Shown: positions 1 through 13,059, numbered from the stretch's first letter. The stretch is 64,000 nucleotides of DNA from Symbiodinium kawagutii (GCA_009767595.1 VSDK01016260.1:8844-72843); one strand, 5' to 3'. Notes: a model not told the origin generated them from the letters alone. Made by a program: numbers and translations.

Positions 1-515
1 GGACCGCCGCGAAACGTGACATGTGCGCCATTTCGTGCTCGTCGGACGTCCAAAACCTAGGTAAAATTGCGATTTTGAGGCGTCGCTGTCAACCGTTTCG
101 CGTTTTCTCGACATTGAACGTCAAAAACTGAGGAAAAATTGCGATTTTGAGTTGTCGGTTGTGACCGTTTCGCGTTTTCTCGACACTGAACGTCAAAAAC
201 TGAGGAAAAATTGCGATTTTGAGTTGTCGGTTGTGACCGTTTCGCGTTTTCTCGACATTGAGCGTCGAAAACTGCGGAAAAATTGCGATTTTGAAACTAC
301 GGTCGTGACCGTTTCGCGTTTTCTCGACATTGGACATCAAAAACTGAGGTAAGATTGCGATTTTGAAATTTCGGTCGTGACCGTTTCGCGTTTTCTGGAC
401 ATTGGACGTCAAAAACTGAGGAAAAATTGCGATTTTGAAATTTCGGTCGTGACCGTTTCCCGTTTTCTCGACATCAAACGTCAAAAGCTGGGGTGAAATT
501 GCGATTTTAGACCTG
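1..515. repeat. 72-bp tandem repeat array
   Basis: The string tttcgcgttttctcgacattg and close variants recur at about 96, 168, 240, 312, 384 and 456, an exact 72-bp spacing. The rest of the unit (a gtcaaaaactgagg block and an attgcgattttga block) is also well kept. Because 72 is a multiple of three, long open frames appear on both strands here; they are repeat artefacts. The array starts before the window. Confidence 0.95.
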
Positions 516-1290
516 CTTCTTGGTATGTTTTGTCTTGGTGCGTTTGCCTTGGTACGTTTTGCTCTGGTACGTTGTGTCTTGGTTCTTGGTGCGTTTTATT
601 GCGCTATACGTTTTGTCTTGGTACGTTTTGTCTTGGTGCGTTTTGCCTTGTGTCTTGGTGCGTTTTGCCTTGGTACGTTTTACTCTGGTACGTTTTGCTC
701 TGGTACGTTTTGCTTTGGTACGTTTTGTTTTTGGTACGTTTTGCTCTTGGTATGTTTTGTTGTGGTACGTTTTGCTCTGGTGCGTTTTGTTCTTAGTACG
801 TTTGATCTTGGTACGTTTTGCCGTGGTACGTTTGATCTTGGTACGTTTTGCTGTGGTACGTTGTGCTCTTGGCGCGTTTTGCTCTTGGTAGGTTTTGCTC
901 TGGTACGTTTTGCTCTGGTGCGTTTTGCTCTTGGCACGTTTTGCTGTGGTACGTTTTGCTCTGGTGCGTTTTGTTCTTGGTACGTTTGATCTTGGTACGT
1001 TTTGCCGTAGTTAAGTTTCATCTTGGTACGTTTTGCTGCGTTTTGCTCTGGTACGTTTTGCTGGGTACGTTTTGCTTTGGTACGTTGTGTCTTGGTTCTT
1101 GGTACGTTTTGCTGTGATACGTTTTGTCTTGGTACGTTTGGTCGTGGCGCGTTTTCCTCTGGTACCTTTTATTATGGTACGTTTGGCTTTGGTACGTTTT
1201 GAGTTGGTATGTTTTGCTTTTGGTACGTTTTGCTGTTGGTATGTTTTGCCGTGGTTTTGTTTTGTTCTGGTGCGTTGCAGTGATTTCTTC
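516..1290. repeat. 15-16 bp minisatellite, first block
   Basis: The sequence is a run of units of the form tggtacgttttgctc, with variants at the last two or three bases (ctc, ctg, ctt, ccg, gat). Units are 15 or 16 bp, so the reading frame drifts and all three frames stay open for long stretches without meaning. Confidence 0.95.
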
Positions 1291-1440
1291 ATTCTGCAGC
1301 CTGGGCCTTGGTACCGTATGATTTAAATTTGCAGCATGTGTGTGTAGGTCTGTTAGCTTCGCGACATTTGTGTATTCCTGCGTCAGCATGCTGAAGGGAC
1401 TGTCCGGGCATGCTGTCGGCGATGAGTTTCATGAGTTTAG
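1291..1440. other. Unique spacer inside the minisatellite
   Basis: About 150 bp of non-repeat sequence interrupts the 15-16 bp array. I see no gene in it. It may be the remains of an insertion or of the original single-copy sequence. Confidence 0.6.
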
Positions 1441-3440
1441 CTCTTGGTTTTGCTCTTGGTACGTTTTGCTCTGGTACGCTTTGCTCTGGTGCGTTGTGCT
1501 CTTGGTACGTTTCATCTTCGTATGTTTTGCGGCGGTAGGGTTTGCTTTGGTACGTTTTGCTCTGGTACGCTTTGCTCTGGTGCGTTGTGCTCTTGGTACG
1601 TTTCATCTTCGTATGGTTTGGTACGTTTTGCTCTGGTACGCTTTGCTCTGGTGCGTTGTGCTCTTGGTACGTTTCATCTTCGTATGGTTTGGTACGTTTT
1701 GCTCTGGTACGTTTTGCTCTGGTACGTTTTGCCGTGGTACGTTTGATCTTGGTACCTTTTGCTTTTGGTGCGTTTTGCTCTGGTACGTTTTGCCGTGGTA
1801 CTTTTTGCTGTGGTAAATTGTACATTTTGCCTTGGTGCGTTTGACCTTGGTACGTTTTGCGCTGGTGCCTTTGATCTTGGTATGTTTTGCGGCGGTAGGT
1901 TTTGCTTTGGTACGTTTTGCTGTGGTACGTTTTGCTTTGGTACGTTTTGCTGGTGCGTTTGCGTTGGTACGTTTTGCTGACCGTTTCGCGTTTTCTAGAC
2001 ATTGGACGTCGAAAACAAACGTTTTGTCTTGGTACGTTTGGTCTTGGTGCGTTTTGCCTTGGTACGTTTTGCTCTGGTAGGTTGTGCTGTGGTACGTTTT
2101 GCTGTGGTACGTTTTGCCTTGGTACGTTTTGCTTGGTAGGTTGTGCTGTGGTACGTTTTGCTTTGCCTTGGTACGTTGTGCTGTGGTAAATTGAACATTT
2201 TGCCTTGGTACGTTTGACCTTGGTACGTTTTGCGCTGGTGCCTTTGATCTTGGTATGTTTTGCGGCGGTAGGTTTTGCTTTGGTACATTTTGCTGTGGTA
2301 CGTTTTGCTTTGGTACGTTTTGCTGGTGCGTTTGCGTTGGTGCGTTTTGCTGACTGTTTCGCGTTTTCTAGACATTGGACGTCGAAAACATACGTTTTGT
2401 CTTGGTACGTTTGGTCTTGGTGCGTTTTGCCTTGGTACGTTTTGCTCTGGTAGGTTGTGCTGTGGTACGTTTTGCTGTGGTACGTTTTTGCCTTGGTACG
2501 TTTTGCTCTGGTACGTTTTGCCGTGGTACGTTTTGCTGTGGTAAATTGTACATTTTGCCTTGGTAGGTTTGATCTTGGTACGTTTTGCCGTGGTACGTAT
2601 GATCTTGGTACGTTTTGCGGTGGTACGTTTTGCTTTGGTACGTTTTGCTGTGGTACGTTTTGCTCTGGTACGTTGTGTCTTGGTTCTTGGTACGTTGTGC
2701 TTCGCTTTACGTTTTGTCTTGGTACGTTTTGTCTTGGTGCGTTTTGCCTTGGTATGTTTTACTCTGGTACGTTTTACTGTGGTACGTTTTGCTCTGGTAC
2801 GTTTTGCTGTGGTACGTTTTGCTCTTGGTACGTTTTGCTCTTGGTGCGTTTTGCCGTGGTTTGTTTTTTTTGCTGTGGTACGTTTTGCTCTGGTACGTTA
2901 AGTCTTGGTTCTTGGTACGTTGTGCTGCGCTATACGTTTTGTCTTGGCGCGTTTTGTCTTGGTGCGTTTTGTCTTGGTGTGTTTTGCCTTGGTACGTTTT
3001 ACTCTGGTACGTTTTACTGTGGTACGTTTTGCTCTGGTACGTTTTGCCTTGGTAGGTTTTGCTGTGCTACGCTTTGCTGCGGTACATTTTGCTCTGGTGC
3101 GTTGTGTCTTCGTTCTTTATGTGTTTGCTGTGGTACGTTTTGCCTTGGTACGTTTTGCTGTGTGGTTTGTTGTACGTTTTGCCTTGTTTCTTTGCATTGG
3201 TACGTTTTGCTTTGGTACTGTTTGCTGTGGTACGTTGTGTCTTGGTACGTTTTGCTTTGGTACGTTTTGCTTTGGTACTGTTTGCTGCGGTACGTTGCGT
3301 CTTGGTACGTTTGATCTTGGTACGTATTGCTCTGGTACGTTTTGCTGTGGTACGTTTTGCTCTGGTACGTTTTGCTGCGGTACGTTTTGCTGTGGTACAT
3401 TTTGCTCTTGGTACGTTTTGCTCTTGGTACGTTTTGCCGC
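1441..3440. repeat. 15-16 bp minisatellite, second block
   Basis: The tggtacgttttgc array continues for 2 kb. Within it a longer unit beginning aaattgtacattttgcc (aaattgaacatt in one copy) recurs at about 1815, 2188 and 2544, giving higher-order units of 373 and 356 bp. Each of the first two copies carries one piece of the 72-bp repeat seen at the start of the window (near 1978-2020 and 2351-2396). Long open frames here are not genes. Confidence 0.95.
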
Positions 3441-3761
3441 TGAATCATTGCCCGCTGCCGAACCAGATCCAAATTTAGTTTGCGCGGTGTCTCTTGGCGC
3501 GGCATTGCTGGACGAAGCACCTTGGCCAGCAGCTTCACCATCCTGGCGCGACCCAGACCCAGTGCCTCTCCCTCCAGCAATGTCACCACGTTGGGAGGCT
3601 TGCTCACCTTTGGGTCTCCGCGTTCGACCCTTTCTTTCAGGCGCAATGTACGGAACATCCCAAAATTCAGGTTTCACATTTATCGCTGCTTCTGTACACA
3701 GCCTTTCGTGCGCAGGTCAGCCATATGTTTTGGTAGGTTTTGCAGTGTTGTCTTTTTCAAT
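3441..3761. other. Short unique stretch, coding status unclear
   Basis: About 320 bp between two repeat arrays, richer in GC than its neighbours and open on both strands. One minus-strand frame contains EGEALGLGRARMVKLLAKVL, which has protein-like composition, but I recognise no family and see no convincing exon borders. It could be a lone exon or random open sequence. Confidence 0.3.
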
Positions 3762-4312
3762 GAAATATATGGAAATTTCCAAAGAAAATTGAGATGGTGC
3801 AAAAAAATGAGATTGATTTGGTGCAAGTATTTTTGTTTTGAGAAAACTTGTAGATCTGGACAGATAGAATGATGAATTTTGATGAAGGAATCAACATTGA
3901 TGTGATATTCAAAGAAACGAAGCATCTTGGTACAAGTATTTTTTGGTGAAATATATGGAAATTTCTAAAGAAAATTGAGATGGTGCAAAAAAATGAGATT
4001 GATTTGGTACAAGGATTTTTGTTTTGAGAAAACTTGTAGATCTGGACAGATAGAATGATGAATTTTGATGATGGAATCAACATTGATGTGATATTCAAAG
4101 AAACGAAGCATCTTGGTACAAGTATTTTTTGGTGAAATATATGGAAATTTCCACAGAAAATTGAGATGGTGCAAAAAATGAGATTGATTTGGTACAAGTA
4201 TTTTTGTTTGGAGAAAACTTGTAGATCTGCGCAGAAAGAATGGTGAATTTTGATGATGAAATCAAAATTGATGTGGTATTCAAAAAGCGAAGCATCTTGG
4301 TACATCCATTTG
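3762..4312. repeat. 186-bp satellite, about three copies
   Basis: The phrase gaaatatatggaaatttc starts at 3762, 3948 and 4134, an exact 186-bp period, and the intervening sequence is nearly identical between copies. The third copy degrades after about 4290. The unit is AT-rich and has no sensible open frame. Confidence 0.93.
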
Positions 4313-4617
4313 TTCATGGAAAAACTTCTGACTTCGGTTTGGACTGATGCACCCAAGATGATCTTGCTTTTGTGGTGCAAAGTTGGACAATTTTAGACAT
4401 GTGTCTACACCAGCGTGGACTGATCAAACCAGCCATTCTTGTTTTTTCCTGCGCCAATTGAGGCTGACACTGCAACTGGACAAGTACATCTTTCCGCAGA
4501 TGCCTTCGCACGACTGCGTACAAATATCGACTGTTCGTTTTCTGATGCTTACACATCCCGTTGTACGCGCAATTACATCAACAACCAATCTTCGACGTGT
4601 TCTTCTCTTCAACTATT

Positions 4618-4835
4618 TTACATCATCATCCTTCTCAGCATGCCCATCGTCAAAAACATCTTCATGATCATCATCATCATCATCACCTTCATCACCATCA
4701 TCATCTTCATCAGCGCCGTCATCATCATCAACATCACCACCATCATCATCATCATCATCATCATCATCGTCATCACCATCATCATCATCATCAGCATCAT
4801 CATCATCATCATCATCATCGATTTCAAAGATCATG
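4618..4835. repeat. CAT/ATC trinucleotide repeat
   Basis: A run of imperfect atc/cat/cac triplets about 220 bp long. It produces poly-His, poly-Ile, poly-Met and poly-Asp frames that should not be called as genes. Confidence 0.95.
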
Positions 4836-6654
4836 ACGTTAGTCTGATTGAATTAGTATATCGGAGGCTTGTATAACATTGCCTTTTTCGCTCTCGGGCC
4901 AACCGTCGTCTAGTTTCCCTTTTTATTTCCATTACGATTATCATTGCTATTATGATTCCTGTTATTGTTATTATCGTTTTTAATTTATATTTTAATTATC
5001 ACCGTTGTTTCATTTTTATGACTACTTGTTTTTTCTTCTTGTATTTGTCTTTGTTATCATCAGAAACAACAACCAAGTGCTGTTTCATTTGAATGCACAG
5101 CATGTGTCGTTGTTGATTCTTTTTGGCGAAAAATCATTCATATATTTCAACATGCAAATGTTTTTTCAATTTTTTTTGCTTGAGTGTCGGCGGTGGGGGG
5201 GCGGTGGTGTTTTGCGGTTTTGTTCGTTGCGAAGGTGATGCCCCATTTTTTTGTATAATGTTTGTTTGATTTTGAATTGTATTTCCATTGTTTGTTTGTC
5301 ATATTCTGCGAGGGTGTGTCACAGTGTGTTTTTTGTGACTGGTTAAATTTATAGTTTGTGAACTGTTTGCATTTTTTGTTGGTTTTTTCTTTTGTTTTTT
5401 GCCGCAAAAAAACATTTACAACGTTCCCTGTGTGAAATACCAACATTTTTCTTGTGGTGATTTCATGTGTGTTTCTTTCGTTTGTATTATTTTGCGCAAT
5501 GAATTTAAAGTGTTGATGCGCAGGCGCAGCTGAAACGGGCCAAATTTGAAGTTGTGCAACGTTTATGTGAGTATATGATGAATTTCTGTCTTGACTTCGG
5601 TCCTAGACAATTTTTGTTCAGAAACAAGTGAAAAGTGCCTTGTCAGGTTCGTTGGTCGATCACAATGATGTTTTGTGTGCAAAATGCACTATACGTTCGA
5701 CCGCATTATATGAGTGCACACGTGATGCAACATGCAAGTGCAACCGGCAACTTCATATCACTGCAAAACTTTGAATAAATTGTGAATTTTGCATCATGAA
5801 TACAAAAAAAACATTCGATGGGTATTCCAGATGGCAGCAGTAGCTTTGGCCAGATTCCGGGAGGTTGGGAGCAAAGCGGTGTGTGTGCTTCACAATGATG
5901 CGAAAATTTTCGTTGATTTTATTTTCCTGTGGCAAGCAAGCTACGAATTCAGTGTGGCGTTTTGTTGGTAGGACTATGATGGTCGACGCAGTCAGGTCAG
6001 TGTCAGTGCCTCAGATGCCCATGTTGTTTCGCAATATCAAGAAAACCAGAAAGCGCTGACATTAAGACACATGAACAGTCCGAAACTTTGGAGACATTGA
6101 AACTTGTAGATACATATTGAAAACATATTTCAACATATGAACACTTAGGAGGCCATCAGGCAGCGGGCCATTGAGAAGCAGAAGGTTGGCAGAGTGCAGA
6201 CAAAGATGTTGCAATAAACACGGTCGAACATCAAAAAATGGAGCCTTTTCCAACTACTCACTTTTGCAAAGATGACAACATGAACCTCTTCCATTGAGAG
6301 TGATGCTAGGAAGGTCGCAAAAGAGTTTGGAAGGTCGCAAAAGAGTTTGTGAACCTGAAAAAAAGGCAATTCAATCACGAACGGGTTGTTACATACTCTT
6401 TTTGATAATTTGGTGTGCAGATGTTGGAACTGAAGCCTTTTTGCACCATCGAATGCATCACGCCATTGTGCTTTTCGAGGCTGCAGTACTCCGCTTGCAA
6501 GCTTTGCAAGCTGCAAGGCAGGAAAACACAATGCGAAAAGAAACAATAATACCAGATACTCTCGGTTGTATATTCTTACAGTCAGGATTGATTGATGTCA
6601 TGGACATGGATCACACACATGTACATGCATGGCATTGCATTGCATTGCCCACAT
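4836..6654. other. AT-rich intergenic sequence
   Basis: No gene recognised. The stretch is AT-rich with long T runs and one G-rich patch near 5190-5215. A short direct duplication (gaaggtcgcaaaagagttt, twice) lies near 6311-6346. Confidence 0.5.
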
Positions 6655-6745
6655 AGATAAATAGATAGAAAAATAGATAGATGAGTAGACGGATCAATAG
6701 ATAGATAAATAGGTAGATGAATAGAAAGATACATAGATACATATG
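6655..6745. repeat. ATAG-type tetranucleotide repeat
   Basis: Imperfect atagatag/atagataa units over about 90 bp. Confidence 0.85.
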
Positions 6746-7559
6746 GGGTCATCTAGATGTGGATATTTGATGTTGCTTTCTGCATCCTTTCCTCACACAG
6801 TTTACTGTAGAGTAGTGTTGGCCTTCTTACTCTCTTTAGTCAAGGCTGGAACTGTGGGACTCAGGATTTCGGCTTGTCCCCAGGTTTGTGCCTTTGTGGG
6901 CTGCCGCTGTCTTTGTACTTGTCTCCGTGCTGGGGGGTTCTCGGATGGAGGATTTGGAGGTTTCGTCTCCCTACTTGTCTCCAATTTGTTTCCCACTTGT
7001 CTTCCACTTGTGTCCTGCTGGAGCCTTTGGAGCGCATTTTGGGTGCAAGTCTCCCTACTTGCGTCCCGCTTCTTTCCCCACGAAACCCTCTTGGGGTTCG
7101 GTTGGAGGATTTCGCATCCGAACTGATTTCAGAATCAGCTGTTTGGGGTGATGTATGGTGCTGGATGGTGGCGTGTAGCAACTGTTGTCTTTTTTGCAAA
7201 GCAAGTCCTCTGCCAGGCGAGTGGAGCAATCTTGTGGCAAAGTGGAAGGAGCAGTGAGCCTGCCGAGTCTGTATCCAAGTGTCCGCAAGTGTCGTCGTAG
7301 GATCTTTTGACCTTTCAATCTTTTCTGATGCCTTTCTCTGCATAAATTTATGGTCTCGGGATGGCAATGAGGCAAAAGTGATGAGCACGACACATCAGAG
7401 ACACATGCAGGGCCATGTGCTAAGTCTTGAAGCAAACAGATGGTAGTTGAAAGACGGTGGCATCTTTCGATATATAAGATATATTTGCATACTTTATGAT
7501 ATCCATATATTTTTTTTTTTTACTTATTTCCCTATATATTTGTATTTTACTTACTTACT
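6746..7559. other. Intergenic sequence with open frames but no known gene
   Basis: Several overlapping open frames lie on both strands between about 6800 and 7430. None resembles a family I know, and none has clear splice borders. Confidence 0.4.
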
Positions 7560-8057
7560 TCTGTATATCTGTGTTTATTTATTTATCTACTTGTTTGCCT
7601 ATTTTTCTATATATCTATCCATCTATCCATTGATTTATTTTTTCATGTATTTATTTATTGATAGATCTATTTTTGATGTATTTATACATTTCTCTACTTA
7701 TTAGTCTATTTGTCTCTTTTTATATCTATCTATTTATCTATCTGTCTATCTATCTCTCTGTCTCTTTGTCTATCTATCTATGTATCTATCTATCTATCCA
7801 TCCATCTATCTATCTATCAAGCTATCAAGCTATCGAGCTATCAAGCTATCTACCTTCCTACCTACCTTCCTACCTACCTACCTATCCATCTCTTATCCAT
7901 CTCTTATCCATCTCTTATCCATCTATCCATCTATCCATCTATCCATCTATCCATCTATCCATCTATCCATCTAGCCATCGATCCATCGATCCATCAATCC
8001 ATCCGTCTCTCCATTCATCCATCTGTCCGTCCATCCATCCATCCATCCATTTGTTTG

Positions 8058-8090
<33 letters not shown>

Positions 8091-8275
8091 GTATCTACCT
8101 ATCTATCTATCTATCTATCCATCTATCTATCGACACTTATCCATCTATCCATCCATCCATGCATCCATCTATTTATCTATCCATCTAGTCATCCTTCCAT
8201 CAAGCTATCCAGCTGTCTGTCTATCTGTCTATCTGTCTATCTGTTTATCTGTCTCCCTATATATTAACGTACCTA
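7560..8275. repeat. TCTA/TCCA tetranucleotide array
   Basis: About 700 bp of tcta, tcca, tctg and related tetranucleotides. Because the period is four, every plus-strand frame reads as Ser/Ile/Tyr/Leu/Pro-rich nonsense (ORFs of about 180 codons). Blocks of different subunits (tatctatc, catccatc, ctacctac) follow one another, suggesting local expansion of variants. Confidence 0.95.
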
Positions 8276-10013
8276 TCTTTTCCATCTTTAGGAATTACAT
8301 ATAGTATACAGACATATGTGTCTATAAATATGTCAATATGCAGATACATCATAGTAGAGGTGAACCAGCCGGTTTGACCAGCAAAGCCAAGCAATGATGG
8401 AGTAAAACGACAGAAGCGAAGCCAAACAGATTAAATCAATGAGGTTGTTGTGAGTTAGAGCTTGCAACGCTTGCAACTGTCCTGAGGGGTTTTGAGCCAA
8501 GCGGAGGAAGCTCAATCTTCATGACCAAGGACAGCACAAACACATACAAACACCTTCTCCTTGCAACAAGTAGTTGCATCCAAAAGGTGCGTAATGAATG
8601 TGTGACCACCTACCAGAAATCGATGGCGGGAAAGCACCCCTTCTCCGCTGTAGTTTTGCGACTGAGGATTGTTGGGTCCATTAGCGCAAGCATTTGCCAC
8701 ACTGCACTTGCATTCAGGAAGAAATGGAGATAATGCGTCGAGAGATCAAAGAGAGACAAGCTAAGTTCTGGGGCCCAGAACTCTCACTGTCACCAAGTGA
8801 CTTGGGTCAAACCTTGCAGGACCTCCGGAGTCACTTGAAGCCACTCGTTTTTATCTTTTCAGCACGGCGCTGCAGCTACTTCCAGCACAGTCTTGTGGAG
8901 AACGTCTTGATTCAAAGCCACTCTCGCCAGTAACTATGCAGAGCTGCTTGAAGTTGTCCTGCTTGCAACTTTATGTCTAGTTTGTGCATCTTTGCATATG
9001 CTTGTACGTCCAAAATCACAACGCCCAAGCTGAAGGAGCACTTCCCAACCAGACATAGCAAGATGGGTCAAAGTGTTCTCATCGGTCTTAGCTTATTAGT
9101 ATCAATATGAAAGCAGCAGTTTCAGACAGAGAACCTTGAATTTGATCCAAAGTCATCCGTTTGACGGGCTCCAACATGGTCAAGATCATGATCATAGCTG
9201 CCACCAATTGATAGATTGCTGTTCTTGAAGCCTATTCCATGGCGCCTGCACGACATTCATGGGCAAGTATCGAGAGGAGAGTTCAGACAGAAAGCATTTC
9301 GCTGAATCCTCAAACAGAAAGGAGGTCAAGGTGTAGCTACCATGACCAGCTGCTTCATTTTGGTGATTCAGCAGTTCTCTCAGTGCAGTCTTTGATCTGA
9401 TTCCGCTGACCCAAAATTGGGAAAGTCTCCAGGGGAGCGCAGGAGCAGAAGTCGTCACGGCGCAGCGCAGCAAGCAACGCCTTGTTTTCACCGAGCGGTC
9501 GCCTCAATGCCTTGCGCTTCAGCTTGAGCTAGGAGGGATGTTCATTCAATTGGTTGTGATCATACCATGATATCATGAGATTCTGCTCACGGGAAGTTTG
9601 ATGAAGTTTACTACTTCCATCTCTGGCTTACCCAAGTTGTATGCTGCTGCTGTTGAGTGTCAAAATTGAAAGCACCGCAAGCTGGTAGCATTTGTCTCCT
9701 CTATTTTTGCAATGGCAGTGGAATTTTGGTCCGGTTTGCTCCTGGTGGTTTGCATTGGAAAATGCGCCAAAGACCGGTTGCAGCGGTGTTTCTACAAAGC
9801 TTTCAAGGTGGGACCTCTGGATTTACATTTTGAATGAGTGCGAATCAGATGCAGAACACCTCACAGATCTCAATGATTTCCTTGTGAACATTTTCAAAAA
9901 TATTCGGATTGAATCTTTGCCCAGTCTGCTTGTTTGATCTGAGGGAATTACATCACCAATCTAAATGGACTCTCAGTGCGTCAGGCAAGGCCGAACGAGA
10001 AGGAGAAGGTGAA
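8276..10013. other. Largely non-coding; one weak candidate exon
   Basis: No family recognised. The plus-strand open stretch at about 9692-9937 contains WIYILNECESDAEHL followed by a hydrophobic/charged helix-like segment and ends at a stop, so it could be a terminal exon. The rest shows nothing. Confidence 0.3.
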
Positions 10014-10065
10014 GAAAGAAGAGAAGGAGGAGAAGGAGGAGAAGGAGGAGAAGGAGACTGAATAA
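10014..10065. repeat. GAAGGA purine repeat
   Basis: Repeated gaaggagga units, purine-only on the plus strand. Confidence 0.8.
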
Positions 10066-11549
10066 AGGACACGTTCTGATACCTGACGTCTCATGCTGAG
10101 CTGGGCACTGGCAGAGGGAAAGCTGACATCTCATTGTGATCTTTCTGTGGCAACCTGCTGGCTCTCATATTTGCGTATTTGCGTCCTATACACACCTTGC
10201 TTTGTAGCTCTCTTCGGTGTGCTCTAACCTCTGAAGGGGATGTTGATTGGCGACATGGGCTCTCCCCAATTTGTTGCGTAGCTCTTTCCCCAAACCTCGC
10301 AATGCCTCCCATTGGTGATTTGCGAGCTGCCCTTGTCTCCTCCTGTCTCCTCCCAGCCTTGTCTCCTTCAAGGATCTGCCAGGGGCGCTTTGGTCCATGA
10401 TGCCTTCACAAACTCAGCTGTCTCCCAGTCTCATGGAGCTGGGTTGCCGTTGTCTCCGGCTTCTAAGGTCGGCCATGGAGCTATTTGTCTCGTGCGAGTG
10501 CCAGTGACCATCTGTAACCGGTGGCAGGTCCCATGAGTGGATGCAGTCACTGCGCAGTGCCCAGCTGTCGTGCCCTGTGCTCAACGCGGCGAACAGCTCT
10601 GGCTGTGGCGACCCTGGACCTCCTTGGTCGGTCACTCCTTGGAACTTGGTGGCTGTGCGAGGTCTTCGAGTCTGGCGTGCGACGACTTTGAGCGCCCAAA
10701 AAGTTGCGAGTGCCGAGTCATGCCTGGGGGAGTGACTTGTGAGAAGAGTTTTCACGATTCTTCTTAGGAAAGCAGTAGTAGACTTGAAGAGATGATAAGT
10801 TTCGGGGGGACCCCTTTTGTTCTTTGGAAGTCCTCAATGAAAGCATTGGCAATCTCTCTATAGCCTGGGAAAACATGACCCAACCAGCAACCACAGCAAA
10901 TGTGACATGGCAGCCACGATTCGCAGCACAAGGCGTTGCCATGATGCTGCTCGGCTTGCCATAAGAAGAACTGGGAGGTCTCGTTTTTTCATGCACTGTT
11001 CCTTCTCCTTCGAAGAAACAAAACTCAAACTGTGCATGTGTTGAGACATATGATGTTGATACATGCGGAATAGACATGGAAGAGTACAGTATATAAAATC
11101 AAGCTTGAAAGGAGATGCATCTCGAATTGCTTTTCTGCAATTGTTCAATGCTGCGTGTGGTTGGTGGTATCCACTTAGGGGCGTATTGCCGATGTATCCA
11201 GCACTGGCACACCAGCAGCTCGAATCAACTGTACTTCAAAACTGTGAGTTGAGGCAAGTGAATGTGCTGTCTTTGGAATTGGGAGCTGGGTGATGACGGT
11301 GATGACAAACTGCTCCAATGAGAAGCCGTGTCACGTGAGCCTCACCTGAGGCAATGGGCTGCGTTCGCTGCAGCTGTTGGGCCAAAGATGCCCGCGAAGA
11401 AGCCACTTGGCCATCCTACTTGAGCCAAGCACAGGTGATCCTCTGGACCTATGCCCCGATGAGCAAGATAAGAAAGCAGAGACTTCAGGTGGAATGTACT
11501 TGTGATCACAGCCGTTTGAACCCTGTGGTGAGCATGCACATGACGGTGG
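10066..11549. other. Intergenic, no gene recognised
   Basis: Open frames occur on both strands between about 10,090 and 11,290, a somewhat GC-richer part, but none carries a motif I can name. Confidence 0.4.
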
Positions 11550-11579
11550 GTTTGTTTGTCTGTTTGTCTGTCTGTTTGC

Positions 11580-11623
<44 letters not shown>

Positions 11624-11645
11624 TTGTTTGTTTGTTTGTTTGTTC
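11550..11645. repeat. TGTC/TTTG tetranucleotide repeat
   Basis: Tandem tgtc and tttg units about 95 bp long. The Gln/Thr/Asn/Lys-rich minus-strand frames over it are artefacts. Confidence 0.92.
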
Positions 11646-13042
11646 TTGGCGCGCTCGGGGCGTGCATTGTGGTGTTGGGAATGGTTGCGGAGAAGGCATT
11701 CTTTTTCTGCGGCCAAGATTGCTTAATCTGAGTTCCTAGGATTTTTGAAGGAAGCAAGCTTGCCAGTGATTTGCATTTAACCGTATCGTTTTGAGACTTC
11801 AATGTTCTAGCTCTACCATCCATCAACTCGCAAAACTGTTGACAGTTGAAGAGTTTTAACCTGTTGTCATGTGCAACCTCCAAAATGAATTTCAGGAGTT
11901 TGATAGTGGCTGGCTCTTGTTATATGAGTGGTGTATCTTTGCGTAATAAAGGTATACATATGAATATCAGCATAAATATCCACACATACAATGAACTAAG
12001 GTTCAATTCCACAATAGCTTCTCAAAGACAGCCACATGTGCTTCAACTTCTGCAATTGCTGTTTGCTCAGGAAAAAAGAAAAAAAGGAAAAAAAGAAGAA
12101 GAGAAAACGTCGAAGAGAAACAACAAGTAGCAGTGAAACTTGTCCACTTCGGATTTTTTCCCTGGGCAGATCGGATTTTCGTCAAATACGATGTGTCGAT
12201 TGACGCTGTGTCAGCAGCACCCGCGTGGCAAATCCAGCCAAACAATGGCTTCGACTCAGCTGAGGACAGCCCTTCCCCAGCGAAGGAAAGCAAAGCCGTG
12301 ACTTGTCCCAGCGGAGCACAGCAGGGATGTTGCGCTGGACGCGATGTGAATCCACGAGTGCGCTCCCTGCGAGGATCTTTTGACAGCTGCACAATTGCTG
12401 TCTCCAATATTCTCCAATCCAGACTTGATCTCTACCTTTTCTTTTCTTTTGGGACAGATGAACTTAACTGTACATGGCGAAGAAAAGATATTCTGCTTTG
12501 GCAGCAGGTTCTTCAATCAAATAGGGTCAAGTGAGGCAACAACTCTGCAACTACTTGAGCAAACTGCCAACAAGAGTGCTTTGGCAGTCATGGATTCTGC
12601 AAATAAACGCAAAATCCTCAAATGGATTATAGCCAACAATTAGGTAGGTAGATGATCTTGGGAACCTTTCAGGTTCTATGAATGATTTACACTACAGATA
12701 AGTTTGTCATGAAAAGTGGTCTCAAGGAATTTGGCAAAGTCCTTTTGGTTGTGAATCAATATGAATGAAAAGGAGATGAGTCAACATATAACTTGCTCCG
12801 TGGGATGCTCAGCAACACACTGACCCTCTCACCAACACGTTTCGTCGCGCAGCAGTTCTCCATAGGCCAAAGCCACAGCGGCACAAGCGAAGCCTGCGGA
12901 GGTGCATATGAGATGCTTTTTGATCACATGAAAAATGGTTATTTTTTTGAGAACGTATTCTGTGATAGATATATATATATATATTATACATAGTGTCTTT
13001 ATATCGTCTTTTTGAGACTAGATCCATATACGATGATATATC
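11646..13042. other. Intergenic, no gene recognised
   Basis: Open frames near 12,130-12,640 have no family resemblance that I can see. A short TA run lies at about 12,968-12,983. Confidence 0.4.
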
Positions 13043-13059
13043 TACAGTACCGCAGGATC

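Noticed and set aside
89..484. A 131-codon minus-strand frame and a 66-codon plus-strand frame
   Set aside because: Both are products of the 72-bp repeat, whose length is a multiple of three; the translation is a 24-residue repeat with no other support.
520..3320. Many long frames rich in Phe, Val, Leu, Trp and Cys (up to about 295 codons)
   Set aside because: They arise from the 15-16 bp minisatellite in every frame and have no gene-like features.
1..4312. A CRISPR-like array
   Set aside because: The 72-bp and 186-bp repeats are head-to-tail without unique spacers, and the genome is eukaryotic with no cas genes.
4561..4836. Poly-His, poly-Asp and poly-Met frames
   Set aside because: Translation of a CAT/ATC microsatellite.
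7447..8304. Frames of 176 and 185 codons rich in Ser, Ile, Tyr and Leu
   Set aside because: Translation of a tetranucleotide array; overlapping frames all read alike.
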